Source: Petunia secreta
Lineage: Eukaryota; Streptophyta; Magnoliopsida; Solanales; Solanaceae
Length of the DNA: 64,000 nucleotides
Reading direction: 5' to 3'
Assembly: GCA_029990175.1 (NCBI GenBank)
Contig: JARKIP010000005.1
Coordinates: forward strand, 54,053,001 to 54,117,000
Position 1 is the first letter of the stretch. Every line of letters begins with the position of its first letter. This document shows, piece by piece, positions 22,861 through 34,200 of the stretch. The translations under genes and the position numbers were made by a program. A model generated the notes under the pieces. The model was not told the DNA's origin, did no database searches, and saw nothing but the letters and a program-made list of their open reading frames with translations.

Positions 22861-23443
22861 TGCAGTTTATATTCAGACCATGTTTAGTACGTCTTCAGAT
22901 TTCCTGCTACATTGCTATGCTTCAGCTTATATTTACACATTTATATTCCAGCCTTACAGTTTCATTCAGCTATGATTTATTATATGCTCAGGCCTTGCAT
23001 ACTTGGTACATATCATACTCACACCCTTTTCTGGGGCGCTGTGTTTCATGCCGGGCAGGTGCAGATAGATCAATGCTTGGACCACGTTAGTAGGCCATCT
23101 ATCAGCTATTGGAGTCACTCCGCTTACTCCCGAAGTTACTTATCTTTTGGTATGTGTATAGTCAGCAAGTTTGGGTATGGCGGGGCCTTGTCCCGTCCTT
23201 TGTATATTCAGTTCAGCACTCTTAGAGGCCTGTAGATATGTCCCTGTGTGGTTCTGTCAGTATGTTATGTATGTCAGCTTATGTTATCCTTGTCAGCTTT
23301 TTGCATTGCATAATTCTTATCAGCTAGTTTTATGCTTATTCCGTTTATCAGTTATATTCATGGTTAGCAGATTATCAGCAGGATTAGTGATGATCGACAC
23401 TTAGTGTTGGTCATCTGTCGTGACTCTAAGTTGGGTCTTGATA

Positions 23444-23532
23444 GAAAGCTATAAGAACGCGAAGAAGGAAGCAAAGTTAGCGGTTTCGACGGCTAAATCT
23501 GCGGCGTTTGATCGCCTATACAAAGAGCTAGG
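23444..23532 (+). repeat. LINE-derived insert inside the Tekay 5' LTR
   Basis: GAAAGCTATAAGAACGCG through CAAAGAGCTAGG is identical to 36880-36968 except for one G/A difference. It includes the GAAAG target duplication, so it was copied from the right-hand junction. It rejoins LTR sequence at the short homology GCTAG. Confidence 0.9.
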
Positions 23533-23603
23533 TTTATGCTTATTTCGTTTATCAGTTATATTCATGGTCATCCGTCACGACCCTAAGTTGGGTCGTGACA
23601 AAA

Positions 23604-23617
23604 GTGGTATTGGAACA
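23604..23617 (+). other. Degenerate primer-binding site of the Tekay element
   Basis: GTGGTATTGGAACA lies just inside the 5' LTR where TGGTATCAGAGC is expected. Only the first six bases of the site (TGGTAT) remain. Confidence 0.5.
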
Positions 23618-23815
23618 GTTCAGTCCTAGGGTGTCTACAGGCCGTGTCTAGTAGAGTCTTGTTCAAGAGTATGTATCGCGCCATATTTATGAACAGGAGG
23701 CTACAAGGCACTTCAGGACAATTGTCTTTCTTTCTTCTCTAGATCGTGCGATAGAGCCATGATTATAGAATTCAGCCCTCTAACAATAGTGTTTTCAGCA
23801 AAGCGATGCCGCTGA

Positions 23816-25050
23816 AGAAACTAACAGCTGCCTAGAAGGGCAAGGCTAGTGCAGGCCAGGGTACTAGTAGAGTTTCACATGAGGTGGATGAGAGTGAGGA
23901 GTCCAAACCTGAGGTTCCATCTAAGGCCTCACAGATCCCTTCAGTTTAGGGAGATATTAGAGGTACTGTAGCTGCCATACCTCCAGCTCCTCAGCCTGAT
24001 AGTCAGGGACAGGAAGTGAGGGATGCTATCAGATTATTGACCAGTGTTGTAGTTGCTCAGAATAGACAGCATAGTGCAGATGCCAAGGGAGATACTGGAT
24101 CCAGGATCAGGGATTTTATCCGACTAGAGCCTCCAGTCTTTACTGGATCCCGTACAGGAGAGGACCCTCAGGATTTTCTTATGAGGATAGCCAGGGTGTT
24201 GAGGGTCATGCACGCGTCAGAGACAGAGTTAGTAGAGTTGGCTGCATTCAGGTTGGATGACCTAGCAGCAGGGTGGTATCAGACATGGGAGCTATCTAGA
24301 GGGTCAGAGGCTACTCCGGTCACTTGGAAGGAATTCTTAGATACCTTCTTTCATCAGTATATGCCTATAGAGACATAGAGAGAATGTGCCGATCAGTTCT
24401 TGACCCTGAGACAGGGAAGTTTGAGTGTAAAAGAGTATAATTATCGCTTTAATTCTTTAGCAAAGTTTGCCCCTACGGTGGTAGTGAGTATGGAGGATAG
24501 AATTCATTGATATGTAGTGGGACTAGGTCCACAACTGGTGAATGAGTGCATGATTGTTGCTATGAAGCCAGGTATGATCCTATTACGCATTCAGGCATTT
24601 TCTTCATCACTTGAGGAGAGTAAGCAGAAACAGAGAGCCGACAGGGATAGAGGGTTACATAAGAGGGGAATATTGTCTTGTTCATTTAGAGAGACATCTA
24701 GAGTGAGTAGGTAGCAGAGTGTTAGACAGCCACCAGCTAGTATACCTCCAGAGTCCCGTGGCCTGGGATCTGATAGACCTCCTCAGTCTAGATCTAGTCA
24801 CGCATCACAGACTTCAGGATTTAAGCATCGTGGTACTTCTGTACGGGCCGGTCAGACATATCCCAGATGTCCAGATTGTGGTGGACGCCACTTGGGACCG
24901 TGTCAGTTAGGAGTTGATACTTGTTATGCTTCTCAAAAGGCATGACATTTTATGAGAGATTTCCCAACTAGGGGTGGTAGTGGTGCAGCCAAGCCAACTA
25001 GATCAGCAGTTGCTTCCTCAACACCAGCACGCCATCAGGGGCATGTTCTT
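23816..25050 (+). pseudogene. Tekay gag (capsid), degenerate
   Basis: Gag forms the virus-like particle. After an ATG at 23816 the frame changes, and the clearest part is RDFIRLEPPVFTGSRTGEDP with PQDFLMRIARVLRVMHASE (about 24110-24230) and AGWYQTW, a typical chromoviral capsid. FNSLAKFAPTVV follows. The zinc knuckle region CPDCGGRHLGPCQLGVDTCY (about 24870-24930) is damaged (expected His replaced, later stop). In-frame stops lie at 24376, 24508, 24712 and 24943. The sequence jumps from HQGHVL (end of gag) to the segment before reverse transcriptase, so the protease is absent. Confidence 0.75.
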
Positions 25051-25054
25051 TATA

Positions 25055-27682
25055 ATGGCACCTGCATAACTGAAAGAACTTAAGGAGCAACTGAAGGATT
25101 TGTTAGATAAAGGCCTCATCAGACCCAGCATTTCCCCGTGGGGAGCCCCGGTATTATTTTTGAAAAAGAAAGACGACTCTCTACGCATGTGCATAGATTA
25201 CAGACAGCTGAATAAAGTCAAAATCAAGAATAAATACCCTCTGCCCAGGATTGATGACTTGTTCGACAAGCTCCAGGGTGCCAAGTACTTCTCGAAGATA
25301 GATTTGCGATCAGGCTACCATCAGGTTAGAGTCGGAGAATCTGATATACCTAAGACTGCATTCAGGACTAGGTATGGCCATTATGAGTTTTTAGTGATGT
25401 CCTTTGGACTCACTAATGCCCCTGTAGTATTTATGGATCTGATGAACAACATATTCAGGCCTTATCTAGAATTATTTGTGATTATATTTATTGATGATAT
25501 TCTCATCTATTCAAAGTCTGAATCAGAGTATGCGGAGCACCTACGCACAATATTGGGTATTCTTCGAGACCAACAATTATATGCTAAGTACTCAAAGTGT
25601 GAATGCTGGTTAGATTCAGTTGCATTTTTTGGCCATATAGTTTCAGCATAAGGAATTAAAGTAGATGGCCAGAAGATTGAGGCTGTGAAGAATTGGCCCA
25701 GACCTACGACGCCAACTGAAGTACGTAGTTTTCTAGGTTTGGTAGGTTATTACAGAAGGTTCGTAGAGGGTTTTTCCTCCATTGCAGGTCCACCGACCAA
25801 ATTGACACAGAAAACAGCTAAATTTGAGTGGTATGATTCTTGCGAGCACAGCTTCCAAGAACTAAAGAACAGGTTTGATAATAGCTCCAGTACTTACACT
25901 TCCAGAGGGATCTGAGGACTATGTCATTTACTATGACGCTTCTCGAATTGGTCTTGGTTGTGTTTTGATGCCGCACGGAAGAGTAATTGCCTATGCTTCT
26001 AGGCAGCTGAAAAAGCACGAGCAGAACTACCCTACCCATGATCTGGAGCTTGCAGCAGTCATTCATGTATTAAAGATTTGGAGACATTATTAGTACTGGG
26101 TTCATGTTTATATTTATACATACCACAAGAGCCTCTAGTATATATTTAAACAAAATGAGCTAAACCTACGACAGAGGCGGTGACTAGAGTTGCTGAAGGA
26201 CTACAATGTGGATATTCTTTATCATCCGGGTAAAGCAAATGTTGTTCCTGATGCCCTTAGTCGTAAGTCTATGGGTAGTCTATCTTATTTACAGCCACAG
26301 AAAAGAGAGCTAGCTCATGTACTCCACCAGTTGGCTAGAATGGGAGTCAGATTAATAGATTCAAAGGATGCAGGAGTTACAGTTCAGAACGCAGCCACTA
26401 CTTGCCTAGTTACAGAAGTAAAACAGCGTCAGTATGAGGATCCAGTTATAGTTGAATACGGACAAATAGCCAGAAGAAAACTAGAGTCACCGTACAGGGT
26501 TACTAGTGACGGGGTTTTTATGTATAAAGATAGACTTTGTGTTCCTGATGTTGCAGATTTACGTGGACGAATTATGACTTAGGCATACTATTCCAGGAAA
26601 TCAAGATTCCATCATGGAAATGGAAAGCAGTGAATATGGACTTCATTACAGGCTTGCCCCGTACGCGAAGCAGGTATGACTCTATTTGTGTTATAGTTGA
26701 CAGGCTTACTAAATCAGCTCATTTCTTGCCTGTTAGAACTACATATACATCGAAGGATTATGCTAGACTTTATATCAGAAATATAGTGCGCCGATATGGT
26801 ATTCCAGTATCTATCATTTTAGACAGGGGCGCACAGTTTACAGCAAATTTTTGGCGATCATTCCAGACAGGTTTAGGGACACAGGTGAATCTGAGTACAA
26901 TATTTTATCCACAAACAGACGGACAGGCTAAGCGGACCATTCAGATATTAGAAGATATGCTTAGAGCTTGCGTGTTAGATTTTGGAGGCAGCTGGAGTGA
27001 TCATCTACCGTTGATAGAGTTTGCATATAATAATAGCTATCATTCTAGCATACAGATGGCATCATATGAAGCTTTGTATGGGCGCAAATGCAGGTCTCCT
27101 ATAGGATGGTTCGAGGTTGGCGAGTCTCAATTGATAGGTCCAGATTTAATCCAAAAAGCCGTTGATAAAGTCAAGTTGATCAGGGAAAGATTATTAGCAG
27201 TGCAGAGCAGACAGAAGTCCTATGCAGATAATCGACATCGAGATTTAGAATTTCAGATTGACGATTGGGTATTCCTGAAAGTATCACCTATGAAAGGTGT
27301 TATGAGATTTTGAAAGAAGGGGAAGCTTAGCCCTAGATTTATTGGTCCATATCAGGTTATCAGGCGAGTTGAGCATGTAGCCTACGAGTTAAACCTTCCA
27401 GCAGAGGAGGTACATCCAATATTCCATGTTTCTATGCTCAGAAATTGTGTTCGAGATCCTTCTAGAGTTGTACCAGTAGATGATGTACAGATCACAGAGC
27501 AATTAACTTATGAAGAGGTGCCAATTGCAATTTTAGATAGGCAGATTTGTCGACTAAGGACGAAATACATTCCTTCAGTTAAGGTGCTATGGCGAAGCAA
27601 TAACGTAGAGGAAATAACTTGGGAAGCTGAGAATGATATGAGAGACAATTATCCACATCTCTTCACCACTTCAGGTATATAA
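25055..27682 (+). pseudogene. Tekay pol: reverse transcriptase, RNase H, integrase, chromodomain
   Basis: Reverse transcriptase at 25070-25650 is open and has DKGLIRPSISPWGAPVLF, DLRSGYHQ and FIDDILIYS (catalytic Asp pair). A TAA follows at 25649, then KNWPRPTTPTEVRSFLG. A frameshift near 25870 leads to RNase H (YYDASRIGLGCVLM). After a stop at 26091 the frame resumes with PDALSRKSMGS. The integrase HHCC zinc finger is missing: sequence jumps at about 26615 from SRKSRFHHGN to MDFITGLPRTRSRYDS. The catalytic core remains (VIVDRLTKSAHFLPV, LDRGAQFTANFW, QTDGQAKRTIQ). FIGPYQVIRRVEHVAYEL is the GPY/F module, and a C-terminal chromodomain ends at the TAA at 27682. Confidence 0.85.
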
Positions 27683-27740
27683 CAAATTCTTGTTTAATGC
27701 TTTTACATACTTCATTTCACATTTGAGGACAAATGTTCCT

Positions 27741-27772
27741 AAGGGGGGGGGGGGGAGGGGGGAGGGGGAGAT
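27741..27772 (+). other. Polypurine tract of the Tekay element
   Basis: An uninterrupted purine run of mostly G residues (AAG12-15 with few A) directly before the 3' LTR start TGTGACACC. Confidence 0.8.
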
Positions 27773-29289
27773 TGTGACACCTCGTATGTCCAAAGTGAGG
27801 TATATCATTCTAATGAAATGTTAAGAATTATTTAAGTGAGTTTAAAGTAATAATAGGACCATATATGATGTTTATATATTGAATATAAAGTTTGGGAAAG
27901 ATCATATTTAAGTTGCGGAAAAACCGACTAAGAATTTGCCTTGTAACGGAGCTTTTTCAGCAATTAATTCTGTGTGTTATATAAGGTCTTTTAGGGGCAC
28001 ATAATGTACCAAATTGAAGGTCTTGGAGTGTAGTTTCCAACACTTTTGACGGTTTGTTCATACAATGTCTGGATAAAAAGATATGAGTATCAGAAGTCAG
28101 ACCAGAAAAAGGGACATAAGCGCAAAAGAGGGATAGAAATGAAATGTTTTTATTATAAAAGAGAAATACTTCTCTTTCTCAACATTTTCCAGAAACCTCA
28201 CGATAGAAACAGTTATTTCTTGAGTTTGAAGCCAATTTTTATGATTTTTAAGAAACAACATCAATCTTAACTCGAAATTGAAGACGGATTGCGTCAAAAC
28301 GCTCTACGCGATTAAGGTAACGTTATGCTACCTTCAATTTCGTCTATAGTTTGAGTTTTAGAATTAGTTCATAGCTAAGTAAAGTACCTAAATTCTATGT
28401 TATAGCTTGTTTAAGCTTTAGAAGGTGTTGAATTCAAAGGAAACAAAGTTAAGAAGCAAGAAACATCAAAGGTATGTAAGACTAAACCTTTCTTTTGGCA
28501 AGACATGTATCTTTTAGCTTTTGAAGCTTTTCTTAGTTCTAAACTTAGTGTTTCTTGTGAGAAACTTGTATAATATCCAGGAAACCTTGTATATACTTAA
28601 TGTGGTACTAAAATCAAAGGTGAAAGACGTCCGAATCAGCAAGACAAAACGTTTCAAAATCTGAAAAATTATTTTGATCTTTGGACAGCTGTTAGTATAT
28701 TGATCATAACTCCTTGTACAAAATTAATATTTAGAATTTTTAAGAATCCCTTGAATCCTAAGACATATATCTACAAATTTCATGAGACCATTAAGTCTAT
28801 AACTTTAATCTACACCCTCAAAACTATGATGCAATACAGGACAATGGTACTATCCAGAAATTCTGTATATCCGTGGAATTGTTACGCCGTCTGGTCATCT
28901 CATCTTGTTATCCATTTAATTTGTTTTTGTTATCAGTTTCATGCCGCGGAGGTGCAGATAGATCAATGCTTGGACCACGTTAGTAGGCCATCTATCAGCT
29001 ATTGGAGTCACTCCGCTTACTCTCGGAGTTACTTATCTTTTGGTATGTGTACAGTCAGCCAGTTTGGGTATGGCGGGGCCTTGTCCCGTCCTTTGTATAT
29101 TCAGTTCAGCACTCTTAGAGGCCTGTAGATATGTCCCTGTGTGGTTCTGTCAGTATGTTATGTATGTCAGCTTATGTTATCCTTGTCAGCTTTTTGCATT
29201 GCATAATTCTTATCAGCTAGTTTTATGCTTATTCCGTTTATCAGTTATATTCATGGTTAGCAGATTATCAGCAGGATTAGTGATGATTG

Positions 29290-30038
29290 TGATGCAGCCC
29301 GAACACGTGCTGATCAAGTGTTCGATCCACCGAGGAGACCGATGACAAGAAGCCAAGCCAAGCTGCTGCACGATGTGCACGTTCACTTAGCCTGGCCGAA
29401 GGAAAACAATTGCTCCGAAGCTGAGTGGCCGAGCTCAAGAATCGAAGGCATTATCTTCAGATTTGAGCCCGAAGGCAAAGTGACCGAGGACAATGAGCTC
29501 GAAGTCAATTGAGCGTCCGAAGGCAACAAGTGTGTTCGAGCAGACAATCGAGAACCGAAGCCAAGGTTTACCGAAGTCAAAGTCTACCGAACACAATTTA
29601 ATTCAGCCCTGCGTGGCTTATTTACATTGGTCGCCTGTGACCCTTTTACTAGTTTACCCTTAGTATTTCCTATATAAACCTTGTTCCCTTTCATTGTAAG
29701 GATACCTAGTTTTTTTTTGACATTGATTATGAATGAAAGTGCCGAGCACATTTCTTGTCTCCGTCGTGAGCAAAACCCTGTGAGGGATTTATGGACTTGT
29801 GGCTTTCGGTTAATCCAATTGAACATTCCTCTTTGATCATTCAGTTTGCAAGAGGCATGTTCTCTTGAGGATTGTTGCATAGTTTAGGTGATTCTTGTAT
29901 CCCTTTCGATCGAGCTTTGAGACAGGTTCCTCACTGTTCTTTCGAAAGAAGCAAGTTTTGTCTTACTTTTATCTTTTATCTATCTTGTTTATCTTCCGCG
30001 TTTGTGCTTAGCAATTCCTCCGGGTTTGCATTGCACCG
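29290..30038 (+). repeat. 5' LTR of element B
   Basis: 749 bp starting TGATGCAGCC and ending at TTGCACCG (the other copy ends TTGCACCA). It encodes the end of the pol frame in its first 220 bp (PPRRPMTRSQAK). Confidence 0.92.
29671..29678 (+). promoter_or_regulatory. TATA box of element B LTR
   Basis: CCTATATAAACC in the middle of the LTR, about 380 bp from its start. The second copy is at 36460-36467. Confidence 0.7.
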
Positions 30039-30041
30039 TCT

Positions 30042-30053
30042 TGGTATCAGAGC
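30042..30053 (+). other. Primer-binding site of element B
   Basis: Perfect TGGTATCAGAGC, three bases after the LTR, complementary to the 3' end of initiator methionine tRNA. Confidence 0.9.
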
Positions 30054-31250
30054 ACGGTTTGAGTTTGTTCTTACAACCTCAATCCTGTTCATTATTTTCG
30101 TGCGTTTGTGTCTTTGTTTGCCTTTTTCGTGTTCCTGAATTTGGTTACTGTTGGTGTTGTTATTTTACAAAAAAAAAAAAAAAAGTGTTAAAAAGAAAAT
30201 TCAAAAATTGTGTTTGATTGTTGGTTGTTTGGGAAAAACAACCATTGATTCTTGTTCATCATCGAGTTCCGAATCCAACAAGTACCCGACGTACCAATTT
30301 CGTGACTAGGGTTTCTTGGTGAATTTTTGGACTGTTTTGAGCTTTAATGGTGACTGAAAACTCGAACCCCACTGTGTTTGGAAGAAACCGGTGAAGATTG
30401 GTGGTTCTTGAGTGATTTGGGTTTGTTTGTTGCTCAAAAATCGAAGCTCTGAGTTTAAATCGTTGTCCGTACGCCGGAAAATTGTTACAAAATCGTAACA
30501 GTGTACGACACGAACGAGCTGATTTTTAGTTCGAAGAACTTCGTTTGATTTCCTCCGTTGTTGTTTGGAACCGGAGTCGAAAGAGCAACTCAGATCTGTT
30601 GAATTTCGGGTCAGTGAACCGAAGTTGTTGCGTCCGTACGCCGGAGCAAAGGTCACTGTTCCATTGAAGAAGAAGGGGTAAAGTGTAAACATCAAAACCC
30701 CAGGTGAAAAAAATTATCGGCTGAAAAAAGGAAAGTGGATAAGGTAAAACCCTATCCGTACCAAGGAGGGACCACTCTTGTACGGACAGGAGTGGGTGTG
30801 ATCGAAAAAGATTCCAAAAGGGAATCAAAGGGTAGATTCTCCTAGGTTCTCACTTTCTTTCGTGTCAAATTCTAGTTGGTGGATCTTTGAGTAATTGTCC
30901 TACTCGAGGTCGTACTAACTCTTTTAAGCTGATAGGAATTCGTGCGAAGGGGTGACCGAAGTCCAAACTTTCGTAGACATTCTTTTGACTCCCCGAGCTC
31001 AGTTAAAAAGCGTCCGTTCCATCGAGTCGAACATCACTTCACTCTTCCCGAAGAGACAGTGACTATTGACGAACTTGAAGGATCTTAGAGGACCGATCAA
31101 TCAGACAAGCCACTGTTACCAAGTCCTTGAGTGATCAAAAACCAAACCCATAAATTGAGTGGACCCGAGTGCCACCCATCAAAGGTGAGGGAGTGTGTGA
31201 GGTGATTTCTAACCCTAACATTTGTTTGATCTTTGACTTGTGCAGGTACC
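30054..31250 (+). other. Long leader of element B with possible 3' splice site before gag
   Basis: 1.2 kb without a gene. It ends with a pyrimidine-rich stretch and TTGTGCAG/GTACC just before the gag ATG. The corresponding spot in element D reads TTGTTGTAG/GTACA. This looks like an intron acceptor, but no donor was identified with confidence. Confidence 0.5.
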
Positions 31251-34200
31251 ATGGCTGGAAACGACGGCAAGAGCATTGAGAAGCCCGAGTTGTCGTTAGC
31301 CGATCTCATGGCTGCGATACAAGGCATCAGTGCCGAAGTAAGAGGAGTGAGTGCTCGAGTAGCTAACCTCGAGCAGGGAAGTGCGTCCGTGGCCAAAAAT
31401 GGGTCCGGCGCTGGAACGAGCGAATCCACCCCGATGAAACCTGAGCTGTATGCTGAGCTTCTTCGACAACATCAGTTGACGAGTGAAGCAATTCGAAGAG
31501 AGCTTAACTTGGGCAATCCCCAAGCACAACAAAACTTGGGCAATCCCCAAGCTGGAAATCAAAACTTGGGCATTCCCCGAGGAGAAAGAATACCACCTCC
31601 AGTGGCCCGAAGAGATCTTGGAGTCGTTGCCGAGGAGGATGATGAAGAGGAATTTCCCGAGGACGAATATGAGCGTGAGCCGCCATTCGCTCAACGAAGG
31701 CAAGCTCACCGAGGTCGTGGAAATTTCCGAGGTCGAGACCGAGGCGCAAATGTTGGAAGAAATATTGAGCGTGAGGCTAATGATCGAGAAGATGAGTTTC
31801 CCGAGCAGGCTAGAGCTGTTCGAGACTCAAACTTGAACAGTGTCAAGATCACTATTCCTCCCTTTAAAGGAACTAGTGATCCCGATGAGTATCTTGAATG
31901 GAAGCTTAAAATGGAGCGCATCTTTGAAACCAATGAGATGACCGATGAGAGAAAAGCTGCCCATGCCATTGCTTCGTTCGAAGCCTATGCATCAACATGG
32001 TGGGAATCTGACAAGAGGCATAGACGAAGGAATGACTATCCAGTAGTCACTACTTGGTCACAGTTGATGAGAGCTATGGATGCTAAGTATTTGAGTGCCA
32101 AATACAGGCAGACTCAAATGCAAAAAGCTCTATGAGTTAAAGCAAGGGTCCAAGTCTGTCCAAGAGTACCACGATGAGTTCGAAAAGGTTCGATTGAATC
32201 TTGATCTGGTCGAAGACGAAGAACAAGCCATTATCAGATTCAAAAATGGCTTGGCTAGGGATGTATCATCTCAATTGAGGCTCCACGTGTATCACCGTTG
32301 GAAGATCTGTTCGATGCTGCCACCGAAGCTGAAAAATTGGTGAAGGACGACAAGGCCAACCGGTATCGAGGAGTCACTACTTCTACTCCTTTGAGCCGAG
32401 GTAAAGAATGGAAGAGTCCAAACCAAGCAAGTGCCAACACTGTTCGAGATTCGAAGAGACCCTTCGAAAGAGGTGTGACCGTTAACCAGTCGAGAGAAGT
32501 GGGAGGTAAAGTTCAACTCAACTCTCCTAGTGCTTCAAATATTCAGTGTCACAAATGCAAAGGTTATGGTCACATGGAAAAAGAGTGTCCAACTCGCAAG
32601 GTTATGCTTCTGCTCGAAGATGGAACCGTCCATGAGCAAGCGAGTGACACCGAGGAGGAAATTATCGAGGAGACTGATCGAGCTGAAGTTGATGATGATC
32701 ATGAGGCTGCCGAAGCTGATCATCCGGAAATGTTTCTTGTGGTTCGAAGGAATTTGAGCTGCATGACTCTTGAAGAAGAGGACAACCAAAGAGAAAACCT
32801 CTTTCATGCCCGATGTCGAGTGAGGGGAAAGGTGTGTTCGATGATCATTGATTCCGGTAGTTGTGCCAATGTAGTGAGCCAAACTTTGGTTTCCCAAATG
32901 GGATTACCTACGATGAAGCATCCCCACCCTTACAAGTTACAATGGCTGAATGAGTGTGGAGAGTTGAGAGTTGTCAAACAAGTGTGGATCAAGTTCAAAA
33001 TCGGAGAGTATCAAGATGAAATGATATTTGATGTGGTTCCGATGCAAGCTTGTCATTTGCTATTGGGTCGACCATGGCAGTATGACCGAACAGCTGTTCA
33101 CAATGCCAGATCCAACACTTATACTGTGAAGCTTGATGGGAAGAGTTTCATACTCAAACCCTTGTCTCCAAAACAAGTCACCGAGGACTATAAACGGATG
33201 AAAGAATTGAAAGAAGCGGCCAAAGCTAAGCTTCCGATAGGAGCAAAATTGGGGCCCGAAGAGACAAACTCACCGATCGAAGTAAAAGGAATTTGTGCAA
33301 TCATGCAACCCGGTGAGATCTTACGAGGCAACGACCACGGTCAGATGATGATTTGCCTCGTGCACAAGGGTATCTTTCTAAACTCTAATGATGATTTCTC
33401 TAATGATAACCCTTTGCCTTTGTTTGTTCGTAAAGTTTTGCAGGACTTCGAGGACATGTTTCCCGAGGAAATGCCAGGTGGATTACCTCCGTTGAGAGGA
33501 ATCGAGCACCAAATTGACTTCGTACCAGGGTCTCAGATCCCTAACAAACCTGCATACCGGTGTAATCCCGAAGACACCAAAGAGCTCCAACGGCAGGTTG
33601 ATGAATTGCTGAACAAGGGCCTCGTTCGTGAGAGCTTGAGTCCTTGCGCAGTTCCTGTTATCCTTGTCCCGAAGAAGGATGGAACATGGCGAATGTGTGT
33701 TGACTGTCGAGCAGTCAACAAAATAACGGTAAAGTATCGTCATCCTATCCCTCGATTAGATGACATGCTAGATGAGTTAAGTGGTTCTTCATGCTTTTCG
33801 AAGATAGACCTCAGGTCCGGTTACCACCAGATCCGAATGAAACCCGGGGACGAGTGGAAAACCGCATTCAAGACCAAGTTCGGTCTCTATGAATGGTTGG
33901 TGATGCCTTTTGGCTTATCCAATGCACCGAGCACATTCATGCGACTGATGAACCATGTGCTCAAACCGTTCATAAATAAGTTTGTTGTCGTTTATTTCGA
34001 TGACATACTTGTTTATAGCAGAACCGTGGATGAACATGTCGACCACCTAAGGCAAGTACTTGAAAAGCTTCGAGAAGAGAAGTTGTATGCCAACCTCAAG
34101 AAATGCGCCTTTGGTGTCGATCGTGTAGTCTTTCTTGGATTTGTTGTTAGTGCTAATGGTGTCGAAGTCGACGAGTCAAAAGTCGAAGCCATCAAAGATT

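Larger units (their letters stand above)
20948..23600 (+). repeat. 5' LTR of the Tekay element, with captured 3' flank
   Basis: Starts TGTTACACC and ends GGGTCGTGACA. Positions 20948-23443 correspond to a full LTR ending CTTGATA. This is followed by 89 bp of LINE sequence (23444-23532) and then a second copy of the last 68 bp of the LTR (23533-23600). Confidence 0.9.

Noticed and set aside
23604..23617. A functional primer-binding site for the Tekay element
   Set aside because: Only the first six bases of the expected site match, so it is listed as degenerate.
31296..31709. Long minus-strand open frames opposite gag of element B
   Set aside because: They mirror the codon bias of the real plus-strand gag and show no domain of their own.
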